Part shown: piece by piece, positions 1 through 12,400 of the stretch | How the letters are laid out: every line of letters begins with the position of its first letter | Numbering within the stretch: position 1 is the first letter of the stretch | Assembly (NCBI RefSeq): GCF_019399895.1 | Contig: NC_091888.1 | Coordinates: 1,334,501 to 1,398,500, forward strand | Source of the DNA: Cardiocondyla obscurior | Lineage: Eukaryota > Arthropoda > Insecta > Hymenoptera > Formicidae | Direction: 5' to 3' | Length of the DNA: 64,000 nt | Notes under the pieces: generated by a model | The model's input: only the letters and a program-made list of their open reading frames with translations | Told to the model about the DNA's origin: nothing | Database searches by the model: none | Position numbers and translations under genes: made by a program

Positions 1-341
1 ACGGAAAGTTTATACGAGCCGAGAACTTGATGAATTAATCGTTTGGTGGCTGCCTCGCGGACTACCTAAATTGGATTTTAAATTAGATCAAACAAGATAG
101 TTATTTGTTTCTTTACATTTTCCATAGGTTACATTGCAAAATAAAATAAAAGCGAAGTGTCTATTTGTATTCAGCAAGATTAATTCACGAAACGCTGTTC
201 AATTTCAATCGCTATAAATAAGTTATATCAACGTACACTACATAGATTATATTAAAATAAAACATACGACTGAGTTGAGAACGCTAATAAATATAGGCAG
301 TATATTGCTATTGCATTATACGATATATAAGTAGTACTTAC
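1..341 (-). other. Intron downstream of the linker exon, with an unresolved segment at the edge
   Basis: This is mostly AT-rich intron. Bases 1-110 are more GC-rich and open in several frames. On the minus strand, TTTAGGTAG ends near 64. An exon starting there would read TPRGSHQTINSSSSRL in the required phase and could end at CGGCTC|GTATAA near 19. On the plus strand 2-100 is also open (TSRELDELIVWWLPRGLPKL within it). No choice can be made without the flanking sequence. Confidence 0.3.
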
Positions 342-435
342 GTTGATTCAGAAGGTATCGGCTGGTCCATCAATTTCTCTGATACTGGAGATAGCGGATA
401 CGGCTGCACCAGAGGCTGCGTCATGCCGTCTTCAT
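342..435 (-). CDS. nolo: ADAMTS-like exon: Pro/Ser-rich linker after TSR4
   Basis: This 94-base exon has acceptor ATATTATCTAG|ATGAAG and donor TCAAC|GTAAGT. It takes one base from the previous exon, completing TAT (Tyr), and leaves two. It encodes a linker starting YEDGMTQPLVQPYPLSPV and ending in PSES, with no cysteines. Linkers of this type follow the fourth TSR in ADAMTSL1/3 and lead to further TSRs and Ig domains, which here must lie left of position 342, mostly outside the window. The phase match and both consensus splice sites support the exon; sequence conservation was not checked. Confidence 0.75.
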
Positions 436-3400
436 CTAGATAATATTTCGTATAAAAAAAAAACGTATTTAGAAGAAACATAAAAAGAAATTAAGAATAA
501 TATGCCATTTTATAAATTATATCGGATAAGTAAAAATGGTTTTTTATTTTTTATTCATATACGCGATCTTTCAATAGCTCGAGATCTAAAGGTAAAATCT
601 TATATAAATCTGCCTGTAATTTCGTGTAATTCACTTAAAAAATCTCGCACATGAGTTTTAAAATCGTCGCTTAAGGCATATTAAATTATCGTTCGATTCA
701 ATATAAGTTTAAGTCAGACATAACGCAATTACATGTGGGACATGCGACGTTCGTCTTGCATTCCTGCTCAGTATGAGGACGTTCCGCGGGATCGCAGTCC
801 CTGGAGATGGCACCAACACCGTCTCTGCATTCGATCGTCCTCGTCCGTATTCCGGTGCCACAGGTCACGGAGCACTGCATAAATAAAAAGTTAAAATGCA
901 CACTTCGCGTAGAATTGTAATAAGATGCAATGCGAGCCGATAAAAAGCGGGGAATAATGCAGGCGACTTATGAAAATTATAGTAGCAAAAATTCACACTT
1001 GAGAAGACAAAGTTATACAATTAACATACAATCACATTAATTCAAATGAATCGGCAGAAAAAGTTAATTATATAAAAATATCGGATATGTAATAATGGTA
1101 TTTATAATTTTATGATGTCGCTTTATCACCTATATTCTTGTAATTTAATAAAAGGTATAAAATAATTAAAAGTAAAAAAAAAAAAGTTTTATACTTCATA
1201 GTTTGTTTTTGAAATTTAATAAAGGGACAAAGTGGAAAAAAAATTTGCTCGGCATAGATAAATTAGGAAGCGAAATTTGAGACTGTGTTCACTTCGAAAG
1301 TAAGAAAAGATGCGAACTATTTCGTGGTGCATTAACAGCGTGGTAATTTCGTATGAAACACCACATTCCACGGCGGACTAATGTCTCGGCACGGTTCTAA
1401 TTTAAAATTCCAGGTTGCCATTTTCGGTTCTCATTTCAGTAAAGTCGAAAAGTCTCGTTCGAGGAGCATCTTGCTGTCGAAGTTTTTCGCTTGCAATGAG
1501 ACCTGCAACGAAAGGCACGAAAGAGAAGACGAAAGTATCGAGAAAGATGGATCAGGAATCTAAATAGGTAGAGAGAAAAGGAAAAAGAAAGGGTGAGACA
1601 ATGAAGTAGGAGCTTGAACGTGAGAGAGCTGTCGTTCGGAAAGGTGGAAAGATGATACGAAAGGAAAAGCGAAAATCTATTCGACTTAGATGCCGCATTC
1701 TTGCCGCATTCTTCCTCTTTCCCTTTATTCCGTCCCTCATTGGATCCCTCGCTCCTCTCCGTACTTCATCTTCCTCCGTCTGTCTTTGCTTTTCACGGTC
1801 GAAGCTATATAACTCGGAAGGAGTCTCGATAGCGAGGGGGAGTGCTTTAAGGAGCCTCGTGCTTTCAGTTCAATATTTGCATGGCTCCCGGGTACTCACA
1901 AAAGAGAGAAATCTATCAATTCCTGTCTTCTAACGGTACTTTCCCCTCCCCCGCGCTCCGCAGCTTCGGATGAAATCATTACCGTGCCACGCTGACGGGC
2001 ACGGAGCCTTTATGTATCGCTATCAGAAAGAGCACCCGTTCCGGGCTGCTGTTCGGTTTTCGAAAGCGAACGAGAACGGACTGTATTGTGTATCGATCAG
2101 AAATGAAGCGCCGTAAATCATGGACCGCCGCACACTTTTGCGTGTACATGACTGGGGAAAATTTACTCGCTTTACCTGGCATTCTGCGCTCATTGGTTCG
2201 CGTGCGAATGAACGTAATGGGTTAGCAATTCGTTATTTGCACGAGACAAACAATGTTTTCTTTAAATGATAGAGATATATGATGCCGCAATGTATTTCTA
2301 TATGTTAATCGTGCAAATACTCGTGACAGATTGATAAGAAAAATATTCTACACTTTTGGATAATGTAATTAATTTGTCTGTAAGAATTTTATGTTTATTA
2401 TCGTGTTAAAATTTATTATCGAAATACATTGTGGCATAAAAAAAAAAAACTGACTTGAAAGGAGCTCATATACGGAGCAATCTAATATCAGTACATGATC
2501 AGTAAAATATTGCGTTTGCACGCGGCGGATACCGCAATAAATACACATCTAGCGCAACGGGCCGCATTTAGCGACCTCATGAATAAAGCATGACGTCTAC
2601 ATTCCGTAGGGAAGTTGCGGAGATTTTTCCTTTCACGTATCTGCCAAGAAACTTTAGTTCGCTCAAGAGACGGGGAGCGTTCACGAAAACTCGTACGAAC
2701 GCCATTCTTTACTGTTATCTTCCTGGACGTTCATCGTCATGTTCTTATTTATGCAACAAGATTGCATTCTCGAGGATCATGAGAGGCTATTTTACCCACA
2801 GCGAGAATTCGCAATGTGTAACTGGACCCGGATAGTTTACAATTCGCGGAGGTCTTTCAAGCATAAAAATTTATCCTCCGAGAATAAATATCTTGCTTTA
2901 AGATATTTTCCAGTTTCTGGCATTCCATGCCACATTTTCAAGTCTTTTTAATATTTTTAAATTAAAAAAAAAAATTATAAAAGTTATTTGTGTATATGCA
3001 AGTATAATCGCAGGCCATGTATTAACTCGAGCCAATTAAAAAGCTAGGAAAAATCACGTGCTTATTTAATACGAACTGATGAACGATGCGAAAAATAACA
3101 AAGACATTTTAAAGAAGATTTCAGCCTCGAACTGAATGCTTTCGTGCAAAAGTACCGCGATTCAAGGGCCGAAAGGTGCACCGAACCGTCTGGAGTTGGA
3201 CGAGTTCCAAGTAGATAAGTACCGCACGTTGTCAGACATGTAAAGACACACGACACTTTTATTGCGGAATAAATTTGAATAACATTTTGAGAAAGTGAAA
3301 AATGTTTGATAGCAGTTTTCAAAGCATTTTTGCAGAGGCCGGAGGTTCGTTTCGTATGTCAAAGCATGTCGGCAACACATTTATCCTAAAATTCAACGTA

Positions 3401-6400
3401 TAACCCACGTGCGTTTGTCATAAAAATAAAACACAAAAATAGGTAAGTTTTAATTGTTCCAATTTTCGATAGAAATTTTTTTTTTTTCTTTCTTTTCCTT
3501 TTCTTTTATTTGAAAACTGTGTTCGCCATTCGTTATTTCACGGAGCAAACTTTGAGGCAATCAGAGCGACTCTTGGAAGGAAACTAACGGTGCGATTCGT
3601 ACAATGAAAATTCTGGAAAGCTTCCAGGCAATGTATCGATTTTCGGAAGAGAGGGAGATGTAAGTGTCTACCTCGACAAGAAACTGGACCAGAGAGAGAA
3701 AGAGAGGAAACGATATGTTAAGCATTGTGCCAGAAAGTATGCCAGAAAACTCGCGTAGATGTCACCGACCCGTTCGAATATAAGGTAATATGTTCCGAGT
3801 ACGTATACGTTGCGTACATGCAATACGTGCCCATTTAATCTGCATTCGTTCGCACGCAGACTGCAACGAAACATTGGTAAACGAAATTTGTATGTGCGTT
3901 CCGGTTACCGCCGCATAAATTCATCCGAGTCTCCTATATTTTATGCAAACGGTTTACGATAACTCTGCATGGCACATCTGCTTTCTATAGATCCTTTCTT
4001 CTGTTTTACCTTGTACTTTTTATAATCTAACTATTTTTAGCTCATCGCATTCTATAACTGGACGGATTTAAAATATTACCTCCCCAATCGGAATAACATT
4101 TATTTTAATTTTCAAAATAGGTCGAACCAGGAAAAAGTATATGTAGGTCATTTACATAATAAAACAAACTAAATTTTAAATAGACTGGACCGTCCACGCG
4201 ATGGAGTGCGTATTAAATCTCAAGCGTGCAAGAGTCAAAGTTCTGGAATGCTTCCAGGGGAATTATTTCGGTTTCCGGCCAGTCGGAAGGTACAAGAAAT
4301 CACGTCCGCCGAACGTCTTTTGCCAGGACCCGAGGGCCGAAAAGCTAGCGGGCGCCGCGGAGACGTACGTCGTATCGATAACGCATCGCTTTGCGAGCCT
4401 CGATATCTGAATCGCATTCGTTACGAAGATCCAGGCGACGTGCAACGTTAGCACGCTTTCGGATACGGCGTCGTATTTGCTCCCGCATGCAAGCTGCGGA
4501 TGGGGTTGACCCACCCGTGCGCGATGCAACGCTCATATCGACAATGGTTGATCGAGCCGTCGATCGCGAGCGTGTGCGCGCCTACATATAGCGTATACTA
4601 TTCATACACATTGCACGTGCGCATGTTTCGCGAGTAACTTCATTGAGCCACGTGAGCTTTTTCTTGGCAAAACGTTATACGTCTTTCCGTTTTTCTCTCC
4701 TCCTTTTCTCTCTCACCCTCGCTCCCTCCGCACACATTTTTCTCCATTTCCTTTCCGGGTCTCTTTTCGGGGTTACGCTCGCAGATAGCTCTCTCTCGAA
4801 GAAATGCTGCCGGCACAAATGTGCATACTCGTTACCCGTTATATTGTCTTTCTTGAAAATGGTAATTTTATTTTACTCGCGTAACGGAGAATTTAAGGGG
4901 GCGTCGAACTAGACGAGGAATAATATGAAAAAGAGAGTTTATCGACTTGTTTCTTTTTCATTTCTTTTTCTTTTTGTTTTTCTTGTTTCTCCATTACGAC
5001 GTTGAAGTATAAAACAAAGAATTACTCGTGTAACTATGCCACGCACTTTTCTCATCTTACAAGAAATGCTGCCGCTGCTCGCTTCTCGCCATTGCTTCTT
5101 AAAAGATATCTTATTTCACTTGAAATAGTTCAGATGGGAAGATTTACCTCTCTGTTAAGTAAATTACATACGTATTTCTCGTATAATAATAACGGCGGTA
5201 AATCGTGTACGCATACGAGACAAGTATCCTCAGGACCGAGTGCGTGCTCTCTTATCCTACTTATATCTCTCCATCTATCACGGTATCTCAATTTCTCCCT
5301 CGAGCCGGTAAGAGCTCTTCGCACTAGTACAGTATCTCCCTTCCATCCTTCTTAACTTCAGCTTTGCCATGGAAAGAAGGGCAATGCGGTTGCCTTTCAC
5401 CAGGCCAACCGAGGATTTTGATGGAACGGGGTGGGTCGGAAGGGGGACGAAGAGCTGCGGGGAGGCAGTTATTTGGCGACTAAATTGTCCTGTTTGATGT
5501 TGGTGTCTGCTGTGACCTGGAGCATCCTCAAAGAACATCGCAGGGAAGAGCACGGCGATGGTAGCTCGGAAAAGACATTTCACGTGTGCGGAGACAGGGA
5601 GGCGGCTAAACCCTCGCGTATACACACGCGGTTTAAACGTAATTCGTATACAGCTAGGAGGCGAGGCAGTTTACAGTTCTGGCACCATTTTTACGCCATA
5701 TTCCCGGGGACAAGAAACGTTACCGCATTCTCTTTCGCACCGGTGGAAGAGGATTCTTTCCACCCTTGCCACTGCCGGCGACGGCAACGGTTGATGTTCC
5801 GCTTGGACGATTCGCGATTCCTCGGCTTCGAGGAAATCCGATTTGGTCGTCGGACTACGGCGCGGTAGTGCGAATGAGAGTTCTGCTTTATTCACGCTCG
5901 TCTGCTGCTCGATACAATCATCTGTGCTTGAAAAAGAGCAAACGCCTTCTTTCTCTACCGCCGCGCGAAGTAAAAGTACGAGCCAGTTATTGAGCCACGA
6001 TGCTATATTTGAGAGTATCTCGGACGTATATTAGAGCCGTTCTTGCCGAGTTAATAATTTTTCTAGTGCACTGATATCAATGTGTATTTTACAGATATTT
6101 CATCCGTGCTTCAAAAGAGGGTATCTTATAAAAGCTCCGCATCAAATTGGAAAGTAGGCGTCTCCGGTACTCCGAATCGCAATATCTATTTCGTTTTATT
6201 TAAAACGAACGTACGAAATTACTTGATGCGACTTAATAAATTGTATATTATTAGTTTTGACACGCGCGATGTCACGTTATACATTTGTTTCGTGCGTTGT
6301 AAAAGAAAAAAAAAAAAAAATGCGCAGCGCAAAATGTACGTAAAACTCGCGGAGCACCGTTTCAATTTATTTAGACGAGCGATCCATGCGTTGCAGGTGG

Positions 6401-9400
6401 AAACTTTCAGCGTGTCGGTTAAAGGATTAAAATATATTTTAACGAAGGCATCTCTCTGACACGTAAAGCGGTAGAAACAAACAAATTGCTTTAATCAAGA
6501 ATGAGAAATTTATCGCATTTTATGCTACGTAAACGAAGTTGTTTGCTCAAAATTAAACATAAACTAGATTACTTACAAATTGATTCATAATTCACGCTTG
6601 AGTAACGCATTTAAATCCGATTCGGATCCAATTCGCGAGTTGTTACGTATGATTTTCCACAAAATTATTAAATGTCAAAAAAATTATTTATATACGCGAT
6701 AAATTTGCTAGTCGACCCAATACAAATGTTAAATAAATTTTATCGATGTATCAATTAAATCAAGTGTCTAATCTTCGTACGAATTGACTTTGAAAGCTCC
6801 CGCTGTCTCTGCCAAAATCATCGCGTACGTCATTCCTTGTCGGATACTACTTTATCCGTCTCCTGTCGGTCCTTCGTTCGTGTGCAATTACGGTGGTTGG
6901 ACACGCGCGGCTTTTCGAGAATATCGCATTTTCGCCGCGGAGAAACGTAGAGAGACGCGAGTGCAAAATCGCGATTGCAGAAAGAGAATGGTCGCGTACT
7001 CGTGTAATTCACGTTGACGTATCCATCGCCACAAGCGTGCGTCGTGCAAATCGCGCGCGGCTGTTAATTTGCTTTACCCTTAACCGCCACGGTACGTTGT
7101 AACTTGTCGAAAAGGGCAACGGATGGAAACAGAGTTTTATAATTAGAGACTATCTTGCTGCGTTTGTGACCGAACGTGTAATAACGCCAGCAATCTGGAT
7201 TTACAGATAAATTAACGCGCGCTTTGAGCATGCAAGTTGTAGCCGAGATTATTCGAACAAAATAATCTGTTGATCCGCTAATTGTTAGATCTTTAGACAC
7301 ATTGATATGAATTAAAGCTGCACACTTGTTATTGAATTACATTATTATTAGTTAAAATAATTATATATATATCCTATAATTATAACAATGCTACTTCCAC
7401 TTTTAGAAATTGGTAAAGATAATAATTAATGCTGAAATTCAGTAAATCCACTAATTAATCCGTATTATTATAATTAAAATTCTACGAATCAATAATTTTT
7501 AGTTCTTCCACAAATGTAGCTCAGCTAAAGATAAAAAAAGGAAAAGATGGTAAAAATGTTTAATTAATATTTTAAAAAGTTAACGTTATAAAATTATTTT
7601 TCGAGAAGAGAAAATCTTATTGTAATTTCGCGTTAATGTCTCGATAGGTCATAAATGATCAGACTGATAATATATTTGAAAGTACAATTCTGTTAGGCGC
7701 AAGTTATGCGAATCGGTTATTTCATACGCGTAACAACCCTCGTAACATTTACGGGAAGGGTAAAGGGAGCGTGCAAATCGCGCACGACCATTAACCCTGT
7801 TTCCATCTGGGCAGTACGTTTTGCAGTAAAACTCGTAGTTGAGATAGCAAGCTGTACTGTGTTGCAGCACTCTGAATGTGTGTTTATATACGCGGGGTAT
7901 GTGTGTATGTACGTTGCGACTGGACTCTACGAGTGTACCTAAATCCGCGATTGTGGCGAGAAGGCTTAACGTTTTCGCCTTTAAATGATACGAGCAAGGC
8001 GATCGTGTCCCCGCCTGTATTCCAGGACATTTTACTCGCGTAGAATCGTATGCACACTCACCTCGCTCCATTTATTGGTCTCCCACATCGGGCAAGACAC
8101 GGTGTTGCAGGTCTCCTGAATGCGCGGCTTGTGCGTGCTGATGCACTTGTGATCGGGCACCTAAACGACAAGAACGTAACATTATTATTATAACAGTAAT
8201 AATTAAGAGTAAATAAAAATTAAACGTCATTAAAAAAAAAAGACTTAAAAGATAAGATATTTCCAAATAATAAATAAGTCAAAGAAATGTAAAATATCGA
8301 CAATCACAGAATTATCTGATACCAAAACTTCATTAATTAATAAATGCGGAAATTAATTTGCGCCTCGACAGAAAATTTTAATTCAAAGGTGATCGTTAAA
8401 ATATTTAATTCTAACGTTAATAAAAAAAAAAAAAAAAAAATTATGTAAAAAAATTTGTGTTGCTGGGAATCAGTCGTAAATATGATGCATAAATTCTCGC
8501 AAGACGTCCAGAGCTGGTAGGCTGTATAGGGTATCCCGCATGTATGAAATATAAAACGTATGTACGTGTGCGTGAGGGCTGTCGGAGGTTTTACGGTGAG
8601 CGACGGCGTGTACTCGCGTAGCTGCTCCTAGAGTTTAAACGAACCGAACTGGGTTAGGGATCGTGGGATCTTCCAAGACCGCCACCGGGAAAACCGGGAC
8701 CGGGCTGCGTATGTAAATGCGACTTGCAGACAAGTACGAAAGTACGGCATAAAATTCTCCGAGATGAGAGGAATGGTTAACGTTCCGTCCGCGCGGAAGC
8801 GCGACGGAATTACGGCCGTGTCTAACGTCAGTGGCGAAATGTGAAAAATGTGGCGTTTTATCGTGTGCACGCGTAACGCTGATTCCGTCACACCTGGCAG
8901 ATTTATTCCAAAAAGATTTATTTGTCTTTACATCGTAAAAAGCGTCGACGTTTCGCCAAAGGTAAACGGGAACACCGTCTGTCCACGAGACTTTCGAGAT
9001 CGTTTTCCTGTCGGCACAACCGTATTGATATCTCTTATTTATCAGACAAATATAATTGACTTAATTATAACGCCTGAAACTCTGAACGCGCCACGTTAAC
9101 ATATACAATAAGAAATATCATCTATAACAGGATCTTTAATAATTAGAGACGAGATTAATTAAAGACAAAGTGTAAAAAAAAAAAAAATAATAATAATAAA
9201 GTGTAAAAAATAGAAAAAAAAAATAACAAGCACAGATAACATGTTAAATTTAAGACAAGTACCAATACTATCGACAAGTAATTATAAGACTATTCCCTAG
9301 TATACCTAAAGCACCGAGGCATAGTTGAAATTCGAGCACGACTGAATCGTTCATTTCGCGTTATTAAAAGATAAGTAATATCTCGAACTCCGCCGAGATC

Positions 9401-12400
9401 GTCATGGAGAGTCGAGAAGAAAACTCGACTAAACGAAAACTTTATTATTGAAGAGCCTTTCTCCCGGATTTACCTTCGTGGTTTCGTTCCCGTTCTCCTC
9501 GGTACAGAAGACGGACCTCGTTCGTAAACCACCGCCGCAGCTCGCGCTGCACGCACTCCATTCCCCGTTCATCCACCTGAAAAGATAGAGGAAGGCAGTT
9601 TGCTCAAGGTTCCGGTATCACTAGGAATATACCGTGATTAAGTTTGTTACAAAGTTACGTAGCTGCACTGGCGTATAAAAAATGCGGGAATTAATGAATT
9701 AACATTCCACTTTCCTCAGAGAAAAAAAGTACCGACAAGCCCTTACGTTATTTAAAGTTGATGTAAAAAAAAGAAAAAAAAAAGATAAACGTACCGCGAA
9801 CGTTCGTGATGTAAAGTTTATGATCCGAGAGCGGTGACATGGTGTTTGAAATACGTTTAAAATGCGATGAGCGTTCTCATCGATACGCTCTCGTTCCTTT
9901 ACATCGATGAATACGTACATTTTTCATGTTTGACTTTCGTGAAACATAGCGGTTGTCGAGTTACCAAATCGTGCAATAAAACCTCGCATGCGGGCTGCCA
10001 AAATCTTGCGCTTGCCTTCGCACTTTTAATTTTTCATTGTAACAATGCAGAATTGTTCGATTCATAATAGGGCGCAACGTTCCCATTAATTATACACCGA
10101 GATAACGCGAGAGGAAAATTTATTATACACGTATGCACGAGATGATTTCTCCCAAAATATAGACCAATTTTACTTCCAAAGTGAATACAACATGAAAAAT
10201 TCCAAGAGATTTTATATCAATTTTAATTTTTTTTCTCCACGAATAACACATTTCACGTTTCTTTTATGTTACTGGAAGCTTCCTCGACGTTGTAAAAATT
10301 TCCGTGCCGTCATCGAGCGGACGAATGATAGAAATAACTTCCCGTTTGATGCGACGGATATTTTGAATTTAAATGCCAAATCGCATCTCTATTAAAACTC
10401 TCGGCTGATATCTTTGATGGTTTTTCAGTCCCAACATATTGGCGGGAGAGATACCGATTTGCTGGGCATTTACCAAGTAATACGGGTGGAGTGCCTTCCA
10501 TCGATGTAACGAGCTTTTTATGAAACTGTCAAAGTCACTCTCGGCATTTTTCATGCACGACGCCGTAAAACTGTTCCGTGTACGAGCGATTGCGCTAAAT
10601 GACAAAGTGAAACGGTAAACTGCCGTTCACGTCTGGGGTTACGCGCGGGATATATCGATCATCGATTACTACCGACCTTGCCGATCTCGCGAGCCTCGAC
10701 ATTCTTTTCATCTGATCTTCAAAGTCATCTTTGATGCGTTCAATTTCCGACGGCAAAGCTGCGCGCATTAAACGTACAAGGATGTTCGGTGGAAGCTACG
10801 AATGCAAAGTGATCTTCCGAGATTCGAAATTAATTACCGTCAGTCTTTTGAATTTTACTCCCCCTTTCTGCGTGTCCATTCTCTAAAACCGCACTTGACG
10901 TCAGATCGCCGTATCTTATAAAACGCATCTTTCATCCGCATCTTTCAACGTAAATATATCACGCGCCTAATAATCGCGCGAGTATCATAGTATTATAAAT
11001 AAAATAAATATAGGAAATCCGAGCTATCGTGTAATCTCCTAATTAAATACCAGATTAGATAATGAAATTTTGATGAGCATTCATCATTCGCGGTTGGATG
11101 TAGAGGATCGCTTAAGCTTCGGCAGTAAATAACTAAGAGGTAAGTCGTAATGTGCGATTAAATCATAACTTCCGGATTGCTACCCTCAAAGCGCGGTTGC
11201 GGCTTTTCGCGGCGGTCAAAGTCCCCGTTTCCTCTCTCCGGGGAGGAAAAGGTGGGCCGTACGGTCGGTCCAGCCGGACTAAATTCAAACTGAGCTCTCG
11301 CGGCCACTCCAATTAGCCATTGACCGATTTGTAACCGTTGACCGATTTGCGATGCGCAATCGATGCCGCTGCTAATTTATCAACGTAGTCGCGTAGCTCG
11401 TAATATCGTCAAGTCGCGTTACGGGGGGAGGCCAGTCGCCCATCTTGATCGTCAAACGATACGATTCGATTAGTGACTGTCGTCCCGAGTACGCGTATCT
11501 CAAACCGACGATTTTCTTGCGTTCTCGTCCGTCGATTGATCGAATGACGCGAAAGAGATCGAGTGAGATATATTACAGAGCGAACCGTCCGCCCAGAAAC
11601 GAACTAATACGTCTCCCAAACGTAATTTTACAACGTAAACTGGCGTTTATTACAAACACGATTTCTACTAATTTTTTTTACCAAGCGAAAGAAAAAAGAG
11701 AGAACAGTTTTCCATTACTTTGCTTTTAGTAGAAACCAAAAGCAATCCGCGATCGCTCGCGGAGCAGCGATGAAGAACAATTGGCAAGGATTGCCGATCG
11801 TTCCGTGAACATCGAACCATGAATTTGAGTACAAAGAATAGAGATTCTGTATAGTGGCCGGTAAACTTTGATCTTTTTATTTCACGACTTCCAGCATGCT
11901 CGCTGCGCCCAGAGAGAATAGTTTGCGGGTGGTTTTTGTCCGAGTCTCGTTGACGGCGAAGTATCTCGTCGTTTGTCGATTTCCCGCTGATCGCGAAAGC
12001 CGGCAGTTTAAATCGCCCGTTTCGCTAAGCCTTCCGCGAAGCGAAAGGAAAATTATTGTTGCGAAACCAAAGATTGCTCGCAAATTTCAGTCCCTAATTT
12101 TTCGCTCGCTTTCCTCGAAAATTTCGCGATATCGTTCGTACAAGAAATGCAATTTATTCGCGATTTAACGCGAAATACGTAGAAAGTAACATTTACACGT
12201 AACCGTAATGGATATTTTATTGTTTCGGTAGGCAAAATCGCATGTGCAGCTCGCGGGGGTGAGGAACCTATAATATCTACTTCTCAATTGTACACGCGAG
12301 TGGCTTGACGTTTCTTTGACGTAGAACGTGCATGCAGTTCTACTTCGTAGATAGTTTAGTCTGTCCGAAAGTACTCACTTCGTTGTGCAAGGGTGCGTGT

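Noticed and set aside
698..732. Read-through of the TSR4 exon past 733 to a TGA at 698, giving a shorter C-terminus.
   Set aside because: The GTAATT donor at 732 joins in phase to a good acceptor at 435, and the read-through tail has no conserved features. An intron-retention isoform cannot be excluded.
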